DNA from: Theropithecus gelada
Lineage: Eukaryota > Chordata > Mammalia > Primates > Cercopithecidae
DNA: 64,000 nt
Direction of reading: 5' to 3'
NCBI RefSeq assembly: GCF_003255815.1
Contig: NC_037668.1
Coordinates: 83,401,915 to 83,465,914 of the forward strand
Numbering within the stretch: the stretch's first letter is position 1; each line of letters starts with the position of its first letter. The translations under genes were made by a program, and so were the position numbers. Under the pieces are notes generated by a model. It saw nothing but the letters and a program-made list of their open reading frames with translations. It ran no database searches and was not told the origin of the DNA. Shown here piece after piece: positions 1 to 12,059 of this stretch.

Positions 1-715
1 CTGGAAGTTACATGCACTATTTCCTCAAGTTTTGTTTAAGTTGCATGTTTCCCTGGAAGGCTTTCTATTTTCATCCACGTGACTGGTAACATTGAGAAAT
101 CTTGTTTTGAGGAAATCACTGGTGGTCAGCTCTGTCCTTTGCTCTTCCTGTCCAAGAAACAGCATGGGTGAGGCTAACCAGACAGTAATGGCCACGGCCT
201 CTATGGACAGGTAGAGAACCTACCTGCTGGAGGATTTTAAGGAGGCTAGGTTGATGGTCTAGGTTCATTTTGCCAACAAATCTGGTAAATTTTCTTATGT
301 CTTTGTGGAACATCTATGGAATGTTCTTGATCTGGTAATTTAGTACCTCACCTCTAGTGGGAAATGAGGCTAATTCGGTATGATGCACTTTGATTAATCT
401 CTCCTTTCTTATGCCACAGACACTGGTTTGATAATCCCTTCTTTAAGTATACTGAGGATTGTTCTCAGATAATTCAATAACTAACGTATATTAAGTATCT
501 GGTCAGAACCAGGCATTGGGCTGCTCCTGCTGTCTAATTTTCCCAAGGATCTTGGTGGATGCTGGGCTCCCATTTTAGAGATGAGGAAATAGAAGCTTAG
601 AAATGTTTTGAGACATGCCAAGGTCACAGGTGCACCCTAGAATTTGATATTTATGTGGGACATGCAGACGTGAAGCCTGTCTTTCCAGAGGAGTAGAGGA
701 ATGAGGGAAAGGAGA
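1..715. other. Unassigned non-coding sequence
   Basis: No reading frame of useful length, no repeat family I can name and no RNA gene signal are visible here. The composition is ordinary AT-rich primate DNA. Confidence 0.5.
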
Positions 716-719
716 CTAA

Positions 720-905
720 TATTTATGAACAATCATGTGCCAGGCTGTGTAATTGACCAGCTTTATCTCATTTAATGCTCATAGCACACCTAGAAGGTGG
801 GTCTATTACTGTCTCCTATTTAGAGAGGAGGTAACTGAGCATGGAGAGGTGAAGTAACTTGTTCAATGTCATGGCACTGGTAAATGGGGGCAGACTGGGA
901 GATCT
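720..905 (+). repeat. MIR-like SINE
   Basis: The stretch has the MIR layout: a segment about the number of residues falling in a size class (caggctgtg, tctcatttaatgctcatag), then a 'gaggtaactgagc' block, then 'gaagtaacttgttcaatgtcatggcactggtaa' in pieces. These match the conserved MIR core and 3' part as I know it. The copy is heavily diverged. Confidence 0.65.
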
Positions 906-1299
906 GGTCCATATATCACAAAGGTCTTCCTTCTGATCACTCCCTCTATAGAGCTGCCTCACAGGAAGTGTGCAGGTGAAGCTGGGGACATCCAAAAGAA
1001 GACTGAGGAGGCTTGCAGACCTGGGAGGGGCAGGAGGGTGTGGCAGCCCCAGAACCTTGGGTGTCACTGACCAGTCAGTGTCTGCAAGCTTCCTTCTATT
1101 GTCCCCCTGCTGTTTTAGAGCTTTCAATTTTGTGTTCCTTCCCAGCTAAAAATAAGGTTTTGTTTGCACACAGGGCAAAGGCCCTGGGGCCCTCCTGAGA
1201 AAATCCTCAGAGGAAACAGGACATGGGGTGGACAGCAAAGGCAAGAACGTCAGCTCCATAGCTGCAAGAGGCTAGAAGCACGGAGCGGGAAATGGCACT

Positions 1300-1700
1300 T
1301 CCCCTGTGTTTTTATGTTTAGCTGGGGTTTAATTAATAACCGGCAAACAAGTCTATAATTAACTTGACTCCCCTTTTGGCCAGCCGAGGGAATAATAATC
1401 ATGCTTTTTTTTTTTTTTTTTTTTTAAGTCCTTGGTGTTGCTGGAAAGATGGGAGGGAAATGGGGCTTTAAGTGCTGCTTGCACAATAATGAAAGCTCTG
1501 CACAGCACTCACTGCTCCCTCCCCCTTGCAAATTGCATTATTTATACCAGATGTTGCATTAAAAGAAGAATTACTATACTTCAGGGCTTAAATTATATAT
1601 GCCTGATTTATTGTCTTTTTTCAGTTTTAAATGCTACCTTTGCAGAACCTTGCTGATAAATGATAGCTTATTATTTTTCAGAGTGCTTGGGCTTATGAAG
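1300..1700. other. Repeat-poor AT-rich block with clustered TAAT motifs
   Basis: No interspersed repeat is evident apart from a T-run at about 1402-1425. The block holds a palindromic TTAATTAATAA (about 1328-1339), a forkhead-like GCAAACAA (about 1343-1350) and another TAATTAA (about 1357-1362), then a long AT-rich stretch around a TTTATA tract. This is compatible with an old regulatory element, but motif density in AT-rich DNA is weak evidence. No coding frame is supported. Confidence 0.25.
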
Positions 1701-1779
1701 ATTTCAAGAGAAGGAAGGGGTTAACTCTTTCCAGGCTGGACCATTTCCCTTCATCAGACGTGCACACTTTTGGTTGTTT

Positions 1780-2365
1780 TTATTTTTAATTGCTAAAGCG
1801 ACATGCCAAAATCCTGTCTTGGCTCCTTGTACCTCAATGATATAGCCCAAACTTCTCAGTGTGGCATTCAAGACCTGCCTCTGACTTCCCTTTCTAGCTC
1901 CCATTATTTTCTTTCCCACATGCTCTTCTGAATCCTAAATAATCTGGCCCATATCTACCCTACCAGCTTCATTTTGTGTCCGTCTGCCACCGTGCCTTCT
2001 TCTGGCTCTTTGATCATCCAGACTCCTTCCTGCCTTGGGGACTTTGCACATACTGTTCCCTCTGCCTGGAACTCTCTTCTCTCCATCCTTCCTTTGGTTA
2101 AGCATCTTTCTTGTCTCAGCATGAATACCATTTCCTGACCCCTAATATTTATTAGATACTCCTGTCATGGCGCCATAAACTTTCCCCTTCTAGCACTTTC
2201 CACAGTGTATACTAATTTATTTATTTGCATGATTATTTGCCTGGTTTCTCCACTGCACCATGAGCACCATAAGGCCAAGGACTGAGCCCGCTTATTCACC
2301 GCAGTAATTCTGAGCTGTACACAGAGCCAGGCATTGAGGCACAGCATTTTCATTGAATAGATGGC
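1780..2365 (-). repeat. L2 LINE 3' region, antisense
   Basis: Read on the plus strand it carries the well-known antisense L2 signature: the block 'ccttggggactttgcacat' followed by 'ctgttccctctgcctggaac', then 'catttcctgacccc' and a 'gagcaccataaggccaaggac' block near the end. The copy is long but diverged. Confidence 0.75.
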
Positions 2366-3080
2366 TGAGTGAACAGTCAAGCTGCTTGGCCTGCTCATTC
2401 TGCACTGCTCAGCACCCTCCTCTTCATTAGTTCTGCCTCTGACTTGGGGAATCTGCTCAAGGGCTTGGGCTGGTCCTTGGAATATGAAGATGACTTTGCC
2501 AGGCACTGAACTGTAGACAGTGTTCTAGACAGAGGGAACAGCATAAAGAAGGCCCAGAGGTGCTAGAGAACAAGGTGTTTTTGGGACCATGGTTCATATA
2601 AAGGTTCAGTATAGTTGGAGTAGAGGGTGCAGATGGGCTGCAGAGGGAGAGGAGAGCCTAGGCCTCAGAGGACTTTGCAGGTCATGCTAAGGAGTTGGAG
2701 TTGTATTCTGTAGCCTATGGGCAACAAACAAAAGCTTGGAAGAAGAGAATGTCAAGATCATCTTCAGATGCTATAAGAAAACAATCTGGGCCAACACTAG
2801 GGTTCATAATCCTGGCTAGATTAAGGAGAACAATGCTTCAGAAACATACAAACTCAACTCACTGCCTGCGGAGAAGATGGGGTACGGTTCCCAGGACTGG
2901 CTTTCCTGGGTACCACAGGGACTCCCTGGGAGACACCAACCTTTTAGAACCAAAGGTGTCTATTTCTACCAACTAACGTGTACTGGCTCTCCAGGCATGG
3001 ATGGAGGTGCTTTTCCCTCATCTCAATTCAGTTTTAATAGGTCTCAGGGGGAGTTGCAGATTCATGAGCGAGCAAGGCAG
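2366..3080. other. Unassigned, possibly decayed L2-type sequence
   Basis: Phrases such as 'ggcccagaggtgctagagaac' and 'ggacctttgcaggtcatgctaaggag'-like text resemble old L2/MIR-related repeats, but I cannot fix boundaries or family. No coding frame is supported. Confidence 0.3.
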
Positions 3081-3084
3081 GCAG

Positions 3085-3290
3085 AGAGAAAAGAAGGTAG
3101 CTTTTGTTGAGGTCCTACTCTGTAAGGAACCAAGCACATGCCTGGAGCAAACACTTTCTCTTTTAATTCTTCCAACAACCCTGAGAAATAGGTGTTATGA
3201 CCCCCGTTTTTATAGATGAGAAAATGAGGCCTAGAGAAGTTAGAAAATGTGTCCAGCTAGTGGCTGGCAGAGCCGTGGTCTTCTTATTCC
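3085..3290 (+). repeat. MIR-like SINE
   Basis: Contains 'cttttaattcttccaacaa', 'gaaataggtgttatgaccc', 'gatgagaaaatgaggc' and 'agaagttagaaaatgtgtcc', which is the usual order of MIR core and tail motifs. Confidence 0.7.
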
Positions 3291-4084
3291 CAAACTCCTG
3301 CTGTTGCAACATTACTGGGCTGTTTGCTTTACATAGCACCCAGAGTACAGTGATTCTTTGGTGTATGTACTGTTGCTCTACTTGACCATGAGTTCATATA
3401 GTGCTCAGTTGGCTCTGAGCATTTCTCTGATTAGGTACTCAGTACATGCCTGCCAGTTGGCCCAGTAGCTTCTAAAACCTACAATTAACCCATCAGTCAC
3501 TAGAGGGCGTTATAGATACATAATGTGGAGTGAAATTAAGAGTTACAGATGATTTCATTCACCCAGCTATTGTTTCCTTCCTTCCTTCTTTCCTTCCTCC
3601 CACCCATCGATCATTCACTTATTGACAAAAACATTGCTAAATGCTTTACATGTACTAGGCTAGGGACACTGAGTGAAAAACTGTCAAGTTGCTCATTGTG
3701 TTTTGCACATCATAGAGGGGAAGGTGCAAATAGGGTTAAATCATAAAAACACATAGAGAGCCCTTCACTCGGCCTGGGAGTCAGAGAAGACTTCCTGAAA
3801 AGGCAGTAACTGAGCTATGTTTAAAAATGGGTTGAAGTTTGCTAAATGTAGAAGGAGAGAGAGAAAGTAGGCTGAAGGGCTATCACAGGCAAAGGCCCAG
3901 AAAAAGAGAAGTAAAGAGCTCTGGGACTGCAAACAGACTAGAGTGGATAGATGAAGGGTCAGAGGTGGGGCCGAAGATGGGGCTGGCAGGGCCTTGAATG
4001 GCAGGCTGGGGACTTTGAACTTGCCCTGAAGTCTTCGGAAGAGTCTGAAACGATTTAAGCTGCAGGTAGGAGAGAAAATGAATT
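3291..4084. other. Unassigned; old L2/MIR-like pieces
   Basis: A short TTCC-rich tract lies near 3570-3600. Around 3740-4060 the text 'gtcagagaagacttcctga' and 'gggttgaagtttgc' resembles a widespread ancient repeat, but too decayed to name. No gene is seen. Confidence 0.3.
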
Positions 4085-4690
4085 CTTTTCAGTCTGTCTC
4101 TTTGGTCATATAAAGAAGAAAATATGACACCCCAGAATATGACCATAGGAGATCAGAATATGCCTCTTTGGCATAAGGATTATTTTGAGCTGATTGTTTT
4201 GCAAAATTGCAGACACACTCTGAAAACAGAGTAGAAGTTACCCCTTTGTGGGGGAAATTTACACCTATAAAGAAAATCTCTATTTGCAAAGGTGTCTCCC
4301 TCTCTGTACCAGGAGAGAAAGATGTGTCTAAACCACTAGTGACTCTTACCAATAGTGAAGGCACTGACTTATAAACCTGCATAACAAACCTTAGCAAACC
4401 TTACCCTTGCTTACTATGTTTTCCTGGGCATCTCCTCATTACCAGCCCTCCCCCTAGCATTCTTTGTTTCAACAGATCATGGTATTTAAGCCCACATTCA
4501 AGGCCACTTCACTGAGATTCACTCATTTCTCTGGATCTCTCCCATGGATACATGAGGTATACATGTTGTCAAACTTCTGTTTGTTTTTCTCCTGTTAATC
4601 TGTTTTGTGTTACAGAGATCCATTCTAATCAAGAACTATAAAGGGTAAAGGGAAAATTGTTTTTTCTTCCCCTTTAGTTCCAAAGGAGAA
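4085..4690 (+). mobile_element. Probable solo LTR of an old endogenous retrovirus
   Basis: The segment reads like an LTR. It starts near 'tatgacaccccagaatatg', has a possible TATA-like 'ggtatttaagccc' around 4482-4494, and ends with the pattern 'cttctgtttgtttttctcc', 'gttaatctgttttgtg' and 'gggtaaagggaaaa' typical of several retroviral LTR 3' regions. I cannot name the family or prove target duplications. Confidence 0.45.
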
Positions 4691-6555
4691 AGCAAAAAAC
4701 TGCAGACAAGACCAGCTCGAAGGCTATATTAATCTAGCCCAGAGATGACAGTGGCCTGAATTAAGTCAACAGATAAGAGGATGCAGAGAATTGGATGGAA
4801 TTAAAAGATTTTAAAGAAGTAGAATGGGGACATCTTGGTGACAAGTGAGGATGAAGGAGTGAAACTGCCTTTGCAAACATCATGACAGCAAGAGAAGTCT
4901 AGCATGGCTGATTCCATCTTGCTTCTTGCCTCACAGGCTGGCTGTCCTCACTTATTCTGGGTGTAGGCCAACCTAACCAGGAATTTATAGTTTAACTTTA
5001 AAGAGAGGATGATAATAGTCCCTCTCTCAAATTGATCTTCTCCGTGTTCAGGGACTGAAACAGCCTTGTAAGTAATGAAAGGCCACAAGATTAAGATTAT
5101 AGGAGGGGTGTGAATTCTGCTAAAAGTAGATGTAGTTAAACAATAACTAGCCATTCCTCCCTAACTTGTGTTTCTATGAGCACTTGTTACTCAGGAGTCA
5201 TGTGGCAGAGGTCACAAGATTTGTGACTTCCCAATTGCTCCTATAGATAACATCACTGTTGGAAAACCTAAGATTAGTCTTTTGAGATGTTTTTCAGACT
5301 TCTGCATTTTCACAACTGACTGCCTCCACCTGGATCCAGGACTCATGACTCAACCCTACCAGAAGGTGGACTCTGTTTTTGGTTTGAATGCCTGAGTGGA
5401 TGGAGGGGACAGTCCCTGGAGGAGGAGCAGAATTTGGAGGAAATGCTAAGCTCAATTTTAAACATGCTGGATTTGAGCTGCTTCTGGCACATCCAGGCAG
5501 CACCATACACAGGTTTGGTGCTTAGGAGAGGCCTCTGGGTTGGAGAGACTGTTTTTGAGTCACAAGCACATGGATGCTTTTTAGAGACATGGATATGGAT
5601 GAGTCCAAGTAGAATTATTAATAGTTTTTGAGGAAAGAAGAGCTGGGAGTTGAAGGAAGAGCCTTGAGGAGACTTAGCAGTTAAGGATAAAGACCTGAAA
5701 AGTTGAGTCTAAAAGGGTGGAAGAAAAGCCCTATGAGAATAACAGCATTGAAGTCTAGGGGAGACTGTAGTCAACAGTAGCAAAAGCTGCAGGAAAATTA
5801 AGGACTGAGATATTTCTATTAGCTTTAGCAAATAACATTGGTAAGAGCAGTCTCTAGGAGGTGACGGGTACAGAAACCACATTTTAGTGACTTGAGGAGT
5901 GATTAAGAGGTGAAGCAATATCAATGAATAAAGATGCTATTACAGGAATTGTGGGTATGAAGGAAAGGAGAGGGATTAGGAAGTAAAGTTCTAGGAATAT
6001 GGAATCAATTGAGGGGTTTTAAATTTAAGAATAGAGAATCTTGACCACATTTATACAAACATGTGAGTAAAGAGGAAGAGAGTGAAGATACAAGGTGGAG
6101 AGCAGATGTAGATGAATTTATGAATGGTAGGTAGATTGTGATAGATGGAGATGATATACACCTGAGAGAGCAGTTTCGTCTCAAGACAGTGAAAAAAAAA
6201 GGATCTAAACCAGAACGGGATGAGAGAATTCCCTTAGCCACACCTGTGTGAAGCTGAAAATTAGTCTTGGAATTCTGTTGCAAGTCTTTGTAGTTTGTTT
6301 TGTCTGCCCATCAGTCCATTCATCCAGTTCCAATCCACCTACGCACTGGGATCTACTCATTCACTGGTCTGTCTGTGATCCATCCAACTTGGCAGAGCCA
6401 GTCACCATCCTCATGTGTGAGATTAGCATTGTCAGTGTATTACTTCTGTTCTGTTTATAAAATCTCCAGATAAAAATCCTTTTCAGGTATTGCTAGGTAT
6501 TGAATAAATAAGTAAATAAATACAGGAATAAATACTCACTTTAGATCTCTTTCAT
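4691..6555. other. Unassigned non-coding sequence
   Basis: No convincing gene, RNA gene or nameable repeat. Open frames here are short and have low-complexity or repeat-like translations. Confidence 0.45.
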
Positions 6556-6559
6556 CCCA

Positions 6560-6735
6560 CCATTTGGTCAAAATTTCCTAAGCAACTACTATGTGCAAGG
6601 CACTGTACAGGTGCTAGGTCCACAATGATGACCTAAATGGGGTTCATAGAACTTGTTGTCTGGTCAGGAATAAAGATATGAAGATAGATGATTGCAATAC
6701 AAAATGCTCAATGTTGTGATTGGATCCTGGAAAAT
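6560..6735 (+). repeat. Ancient L2/MIR-class repeat
   Basis: The phrase 'cctaagcaactactatgtg' followed by 'caaggcactgtacaggtgctagg' and 'tggtcaggaataaagatatg' is the common motif order of an ancient L2/MIR-class repeat (events of variable size and place). Confidence 0.55.
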
Positions 6736-8184
6736 GGGGGCTGGAGACGGCATCCTGAAATGTACAACTAGCCAGAACCCTGAGCTCTCCAGGTTAATCC
6801 AAATTGACTATTCCAATCTGGAATGATGTTTTATGATGGGAAAATTAGAATATTTCTTTCAGAATATGCTACACTTATGAATCTATGAATAAAAGAATCA
6901 ATAAATTAATAGATGATTTCTTTCATCCTATTAAGAATATTTACAGTTGTCTGTCTTTGAACTCTTACTTCCCAGAAAGTCTCAACTTCAGTAAACAGCT
7001 GCCCAGTGTCAGGGAGTTTCGTAAATAGTGTAGTTTTGTTGTAGATGCTCTAATTCCAGCCGGTTCTTTTCCAACATGAGTACTTTTCCTGGGGAAAAAC
7101 TACATGTGTCTGACTGTAATAAGTACTTAAGGAAAGGCACTTAACCTTCTGGTGGGGTTGGGGGGCCATTTTCAGTTGAAGAAGCTAGCTCTCCTTTGTG
7201 CTGGCAGTCATGTAATTGACCTGAAGTCTTGTGTGAGTTCTAATAAAATGATTGTCAGTAGAGGATGGTTCTGCTCGGAATCATGGAATTGACTAGCATA
7301 AAACAATAGTTCTGGTTCCCCCTTCCTGTGTCAGGCCACCCAGAAACAAATTCCCAGCAGAGACTACTCTTCTACTTTTGCAAATCTCCCAAAGAAGAAG
7401 CATTTACAGCTTTCTCACACTTCCATTATGTTGAGTAAAAATGATAAAAGTGAGAAAATGCTCTGTTATAGAATTGGGACTGATTGATATCTTGGGGACC
7501 TAAAAATGAAGCGGTTGCTAATAAAAATGAAAATAATATTGGCTATTGTTCATGGTGTCTACTAGGTGTCAATCTGGTAGAGACAGAACATTTGCGTCCC
7601 TGTCTAGAGAAGTGACAAGAAGACAGGGGACAGTGCTGAGTGGGGTTCAGAGATAGAAACAGCCAGGCTTATGTCTCGAGCTTGGCCACCAGGAGCTGCA
7701 GAGGTCACTTTGAAATACTCTGATAAGTCTCTGTCATTCACCATAGGCTGATTCACCATTCTTTTTACTTAGTACAGAGAAAAAAACTGAACAACCAAGA
7801 GTTATCAACCAATCAACTAATACAAAAGTCTCCTAAAGATACAGCAGGTGCTGTTGACCAGGAGTAATACATGAGAATTAGAAAGTTAGAGTGAAAGAAT
7901 CACCTAAAAGAATTTTGAGGATAATGATATCTTTTTTAAAAAATTGAGTGGTGAGTTGTATGGTTCAGAACAAGGGCACTATTGATATTGAGAAGAGTTG
8001 AGGGTTACTGCATCATAAGATGCTCATGAAAGGTTTTTGGAAGGAGAGGAAGCTTGCATTGGGTTTTCAAAAATGGGTTGGATGATTTGAAAGCCTCTTG
8101 GCTATTCTTGAGCCCTGTTGCTACTTCTTCTTCTTTTTTACTGTTATACCATATAACCCAATCACACTGAAGGCCCTGGCAGAG
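6736..8184. other. Unassigned non-coding sequence
   Basis: No gene or clearly nameable repeat seen. The sequence is mixed AT-rich DNA without long reading frames. Confidence 0.4.
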
Positions 8185-8328
8185 TGAAATCTTAAGCATT
8201 TCCCAATACTGCCTCCTATAGAATCATAATGGTATTTATTTCTCACACATTAGCTCTGGGGATGCAAAGATGGATGAGATGGAGTGACTGGAATGTGTCA
8301 AGCTCTCATAGCTGGTATAGGAAGAAGG
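8185..8328 (+). repeat. Direct duplication, copy A (partner at 8785)
   Basis: This 144-bp stretch matches 8785-8928 at an exact 600-bp offset with about 20 substitutions and no net indel (about 86% identity by eye). Both copies share 'actgcctcctatagaatcat' and 'ttagctctggggat'. It may be an internal duplication or two pieces of one unnamed repeat. A poly-T run follows near 8350-8373. Confidence 0.75.
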
Positions 8329-8589
8329 GCCTCCATGACCTTGGTCATGCTGTTTTTTTTTTTTTTTTTTTTTCCTGGAATGCCTTCCTTCCCTCTGCAT
8401 GAAGGACTCTGATTTATCTTTCAAGGTCTGGTTCAAACACCCCCCTTTTTGGGGAGTCCTCCATCAACTGTGTATGGTCAACTGCTTTCTTCTATTAGAA
8501 TTTCTACTACATTATAGAATTTCTATTATCTCATAGAAATCATGATTGCTAATAAGTAAAATCATATAATCATAATCATAACAGTCATA

Positions 8590-8760
8590 ATAATTTATCA
8601 AGCACTTATTTGCTAAGGTCTTTATATGCATTACCTCATTTAATTCTCACAACACTGCAATGAAGTAGGTTCTACTACCAGGATGTCCCTTTTATAGATT
8701 CAGAAAAAGAGACTTAGAAAGTTGCTCCATTGATTAAATAAGTAGTAGCCTGAGCATACA
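8590..8760 (+). repeat. MIR-like SINE
   Basis: Shows 'attacctcatttaattctca', 'caacactgcaatgaagtagg' and 'cagaaaaagagacttagaaa' in MIR order. Confidence 0.7.
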
Positions 8761-8784
8761 AGCCCAGGTTGGTTTGATGCAGTC

Positions 8785-8928
8785 TGAAATCTTAAACATT
8801 CCCCAGCACTGCCTCCTATAGAATCATACTGGCATTTGTTTCTCACAGGTTAGCTCTGGGGATACAAAGATGGATGACATGGAGTGCCTGGAATGCATCA
8901 AGTGCTCATAACTGGTACAGCAAGAAAG
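8785..8928 (+). repeat. Direct duplication, copy B (partner at 8185)
   Basis: Second copy of the duplicated segment, about 86% identical to 8185-8328 over its whole length. The similarity stops abruptly on both sides. Confidence 0.75.
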
Positions 8929-9855
8929 AGGTAGTCAATAGAGATTTTCTAGGAATGCATCTCCCCATTTTTAGCTTGTTAGCCACAGGGAAAGGCACAG
9001 GGCTGAACTGAATTGAACTCCTCTGCTATTTCACATTCATTCAAGACTGCTCAGGAATCATCTTTTCTGGGAGGTCTCTCTGTCAACTCCCCTCCCTCCC
9101 AACACTGTCATTTTTGCCATTGTTCTGTTCCCTGGCCACGTGCTGTCATTGTGTATAACACTTGCCTGCTGGTGCTTACTATGCTGTTGACTTGCCTGTT
9201 ACAATAAACAGACTTGCCCTGTCTAGGTGACTTCCAGAAACTTTAATATGGTGTTTAGATGATGTAGAGCAAATACCTAACTTCTCTGCCTCACTTTTGT
9301 TATCGACAAACTTGGGATAATAATACCTATGTATGCGAATAATATCCCATTTGCTCCTAGATCAGTATTTTTTTTAAGGCTTGTCAGAAGAAGCAGTGGG
9401 AGTAGAGAAGAAACAAAGAAATCTGTAACTGGTTGTGATCGATTAGTTGTAAACACCATTGCCCTTGTACTAGCCTCAGCACAGTTTTTGATCCCTTTTG
9501 GCTGTGCTCTGTGTCTGGAAGGCTGACTGCATCATCTGGGCTCACTTGCCGACTGACTTCTCATTGCGTTTGGCCCAAGGGAGGCACTGGTAGGTTGGGC
9601 AGTGGGAAGCAAGAGGTCTGGGATATTTCTTCCCTTCCCCAGCACACTTCTGGCAGTATTTCATTCATTTTTATCCATGTGTGGCCCCTCCTACGTGGGA
9701 AGCCAGTTTTCACAGCTTCACTGTCTTCTGACCTGCCCCTCTTCCTTGAGCCCTGGGGGTGGTGGTGGCTTTCCATGGTCACCTTATGATTGCTTTTTTG
9801 TCTGTTTGTTTACCTTAATTTAAAAATACTTTACTGCTAAAAATGCAAAGAATCA
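8929..9855. other. Unassigned non-coding sequence
   Basis: No gene recognised. A decayed MIR-like block may lie around 9250-9330. Reading frames here are short and unlike known proteins. Confidence 0.4.
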
Positions 9856-9859
9856 TCTC

Positions 9860-10440
9860 AGCCTTTAGCAAGGTGTAATCTTTTTTGCAGGAAGAGGCTC
9901 TTGCCTTGATGTTGAAGGCCTGCTGATCACAGTGGTAACTGCTGAAAGTTGGATTGGCTATGGAAATTTCTTGAAATAAGACAACGATGAAGTTTGCCAC
10001 ATTGATTGATTCTTCCTTTCATGAAAGATTTCTCTGTAGCATGCAATGCTGTTTGATAGCATTTTGCCCACAGTAGAACTTCTTTCAGAATTGGAGTGAA
10101 TCTTCTCAAACTCTGCTACTGCTTTGTCAACTAAGTTTATGTTATGTTTTAAATCCTTTGTTGGCATTTTGACAGTGTCCACAGCATCTTTACTACCAAG
10201 AGTACAGTCCATCTCAAGAATCAACTTTCTTTGCTCCTCCATAAGAAGGAACTCCTTCTCCATTCAAATTTTATCATGAGATGGCAGGAATTCAGTCACA
10301 TCTTCAGGTTTATTGATTTCTTATTCATTGCCTTATCTCTGTCCACACCTCTTTAGCTAGTCCTTTACTAAAACCTTTCTTTTTCTTTTTTAACATCGTG
10401 GTGTACTTGGTTTTCCTGGTAGATACAGCTCTCTAACAGG
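9860..10440 (-). mobile_element. Tigger1-type DNA transposon remnant (transposase 3' part)
   Basis: The minus strand encodes a 101-residue open piece (10263-9958) whose text (residues around 'STVGKMLSNSIACYREIF' and 'TSSLSYFKKFP') matches, as I recognise it, the C-terminal end of the Tigger1 transposase family (pogo/Tc1-mariner superfamily, TIGD1-like). The frame is fragmentary: it lacks the DNA-binding and catalytic parts and has frameshifts. This is an inactive fossil. Family assignment is from memory of the family, not a search. Confidence 0.7.
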
Positions 10441-12055
10441 GATGTTGTGCTTGGCTCCTGGTGGGCACCTGAGTTTTGTCCTCTTTCTCTTATTGACATT
10501 GAACTATCTGAGAGCCTGTGGCCAGCCTAGGGGGAAATGCTCAGCACCCCTGTACTGAGTGGTTTCTCAGGCCTGATGGCTGGCCAGTGCATGGGCCTTC
10601 GGCATGCTGACAGTCCTGGCTTCCCAAGCTCAGTGGCAGAGGAATATCCCAGGGTTTATTGCAGTGAGTAGAGGAATGGCCTTTTCTCTCACAGGTTTTC
10701 CTGCACCATATACAACTCCAATTTTGATCTTTCCTCTACCTGGCTCCTTAAGGATAATCAAGGCTTCAGCATATGAATTTGGGGGTTGGGTGCACAATTC
10801 AGTCTATTCCAGGTAGTGATGGAAAGCAAGAATTAGCAGACAGCCAGCTCACACATTTTAGGAAGAGAAATGCCTTCTTTCTACCTCCTCTTCCAACATG
10901 GATGGATAACTTTAGTGATGTATATGTGAACACAACACAACTTCTGAGGGGCTGGTATGGTAACCCTAGGGAGGACAGGCTGGTGGGTGCTCACCTGGGA
11001 TCACTCTGAACATCCTTACCTAGTGGCTACTGACCTGCTATGCTCATGGCTCTCCTGGGCCCCACTGGAGTCCATAGCTCTTGTAGATGTCCTGGGTTGT
11101 CAAGCTTGCTGTGTTCACAGCCCAGGCTCAGGCAGGGGAAACCTTCCCTCATGACCTCATTTGAAGAAGCACAATTATTAAAGATTGGATGTATACTTTC
11201 CTTTAAAAAATATACTTATTTCTAGTTATACAAGCACTATGTTCATCATGGAGAATTGAGAACATACAGAAAAATATACAAAGAATCAAAAACACTGTCC
11301 TGATATCAAGGATATGAGAGACAGCAGAATTAACTTTGTAATGTACGTCTTCCATTCTTTTTCCAAGCACGTTTATGTGTGTGTATGTATAAGTGTGTAT
11401 GTTTACATTTCTGTTCACAGAAACATGTGTTAATATATTAAGTTATGTAACCTGTTTTGCATCAAGCTGGGATGAAAAATGGGGGGGTGATATTAATAGT
11501 CATAATTTATATTTAACTGGCTTTTATCTCAATGTGGTTGGTATTATAGGTCTTATGTCCTCCTCTTACAAAGGCCTGCTGAGTTATTTCTGGGAAGTTC
11601 TGAGGGATTTCTCAGATGAACTCAGGAGCTACTTGTCTATCTCCTTCACTTTCACAGCTGTGTCCCTTACAGTGATGTCTACTCTGAGGCCTCCATGTCT
11701 CTTGAATGTGCTTTGCCTTTCTGGCTAGGCCCACCATGAAACTTTTTCTGCTGGGTACTGTCTTATTTTACAGCTGTGGGGTACTCTTGCTTCTCCTAGT
11801 TACCTGGAGCCTTCCTCCAGGTATAGAAACATGGTTGTGCTTTTTGGCTCCTGTAGGCCACCAAAGCCAGGCTGGGCTCCCTGCAGAGGTGGGAGTCTCA
11901 GCCTCCATTGGCTTGTAATTTGGGGCACAGGTCTGCTTTTTGTCTTACGTAGCAATGTTTTCAGGGCTCTTCATAGAAAACAGTTGTGGTGAACAGGCTT
12001 GAGGGAGGGCTGCCCCCTGTCTCTTCCCTTCATGCCTGGGCCTGCAGCTCCTCAC
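10441..12055. other. Unassigned non-coding sequence
   Basis: The frame at 11393-11728 (111 codons) has no recognisable domain, and the sequence around it has no splice or promoter context. I treat it as chance. Old repeat remnants are likely but not resolved. Confidence 0.4.
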
Positions 12056-12059
12056 ATCA

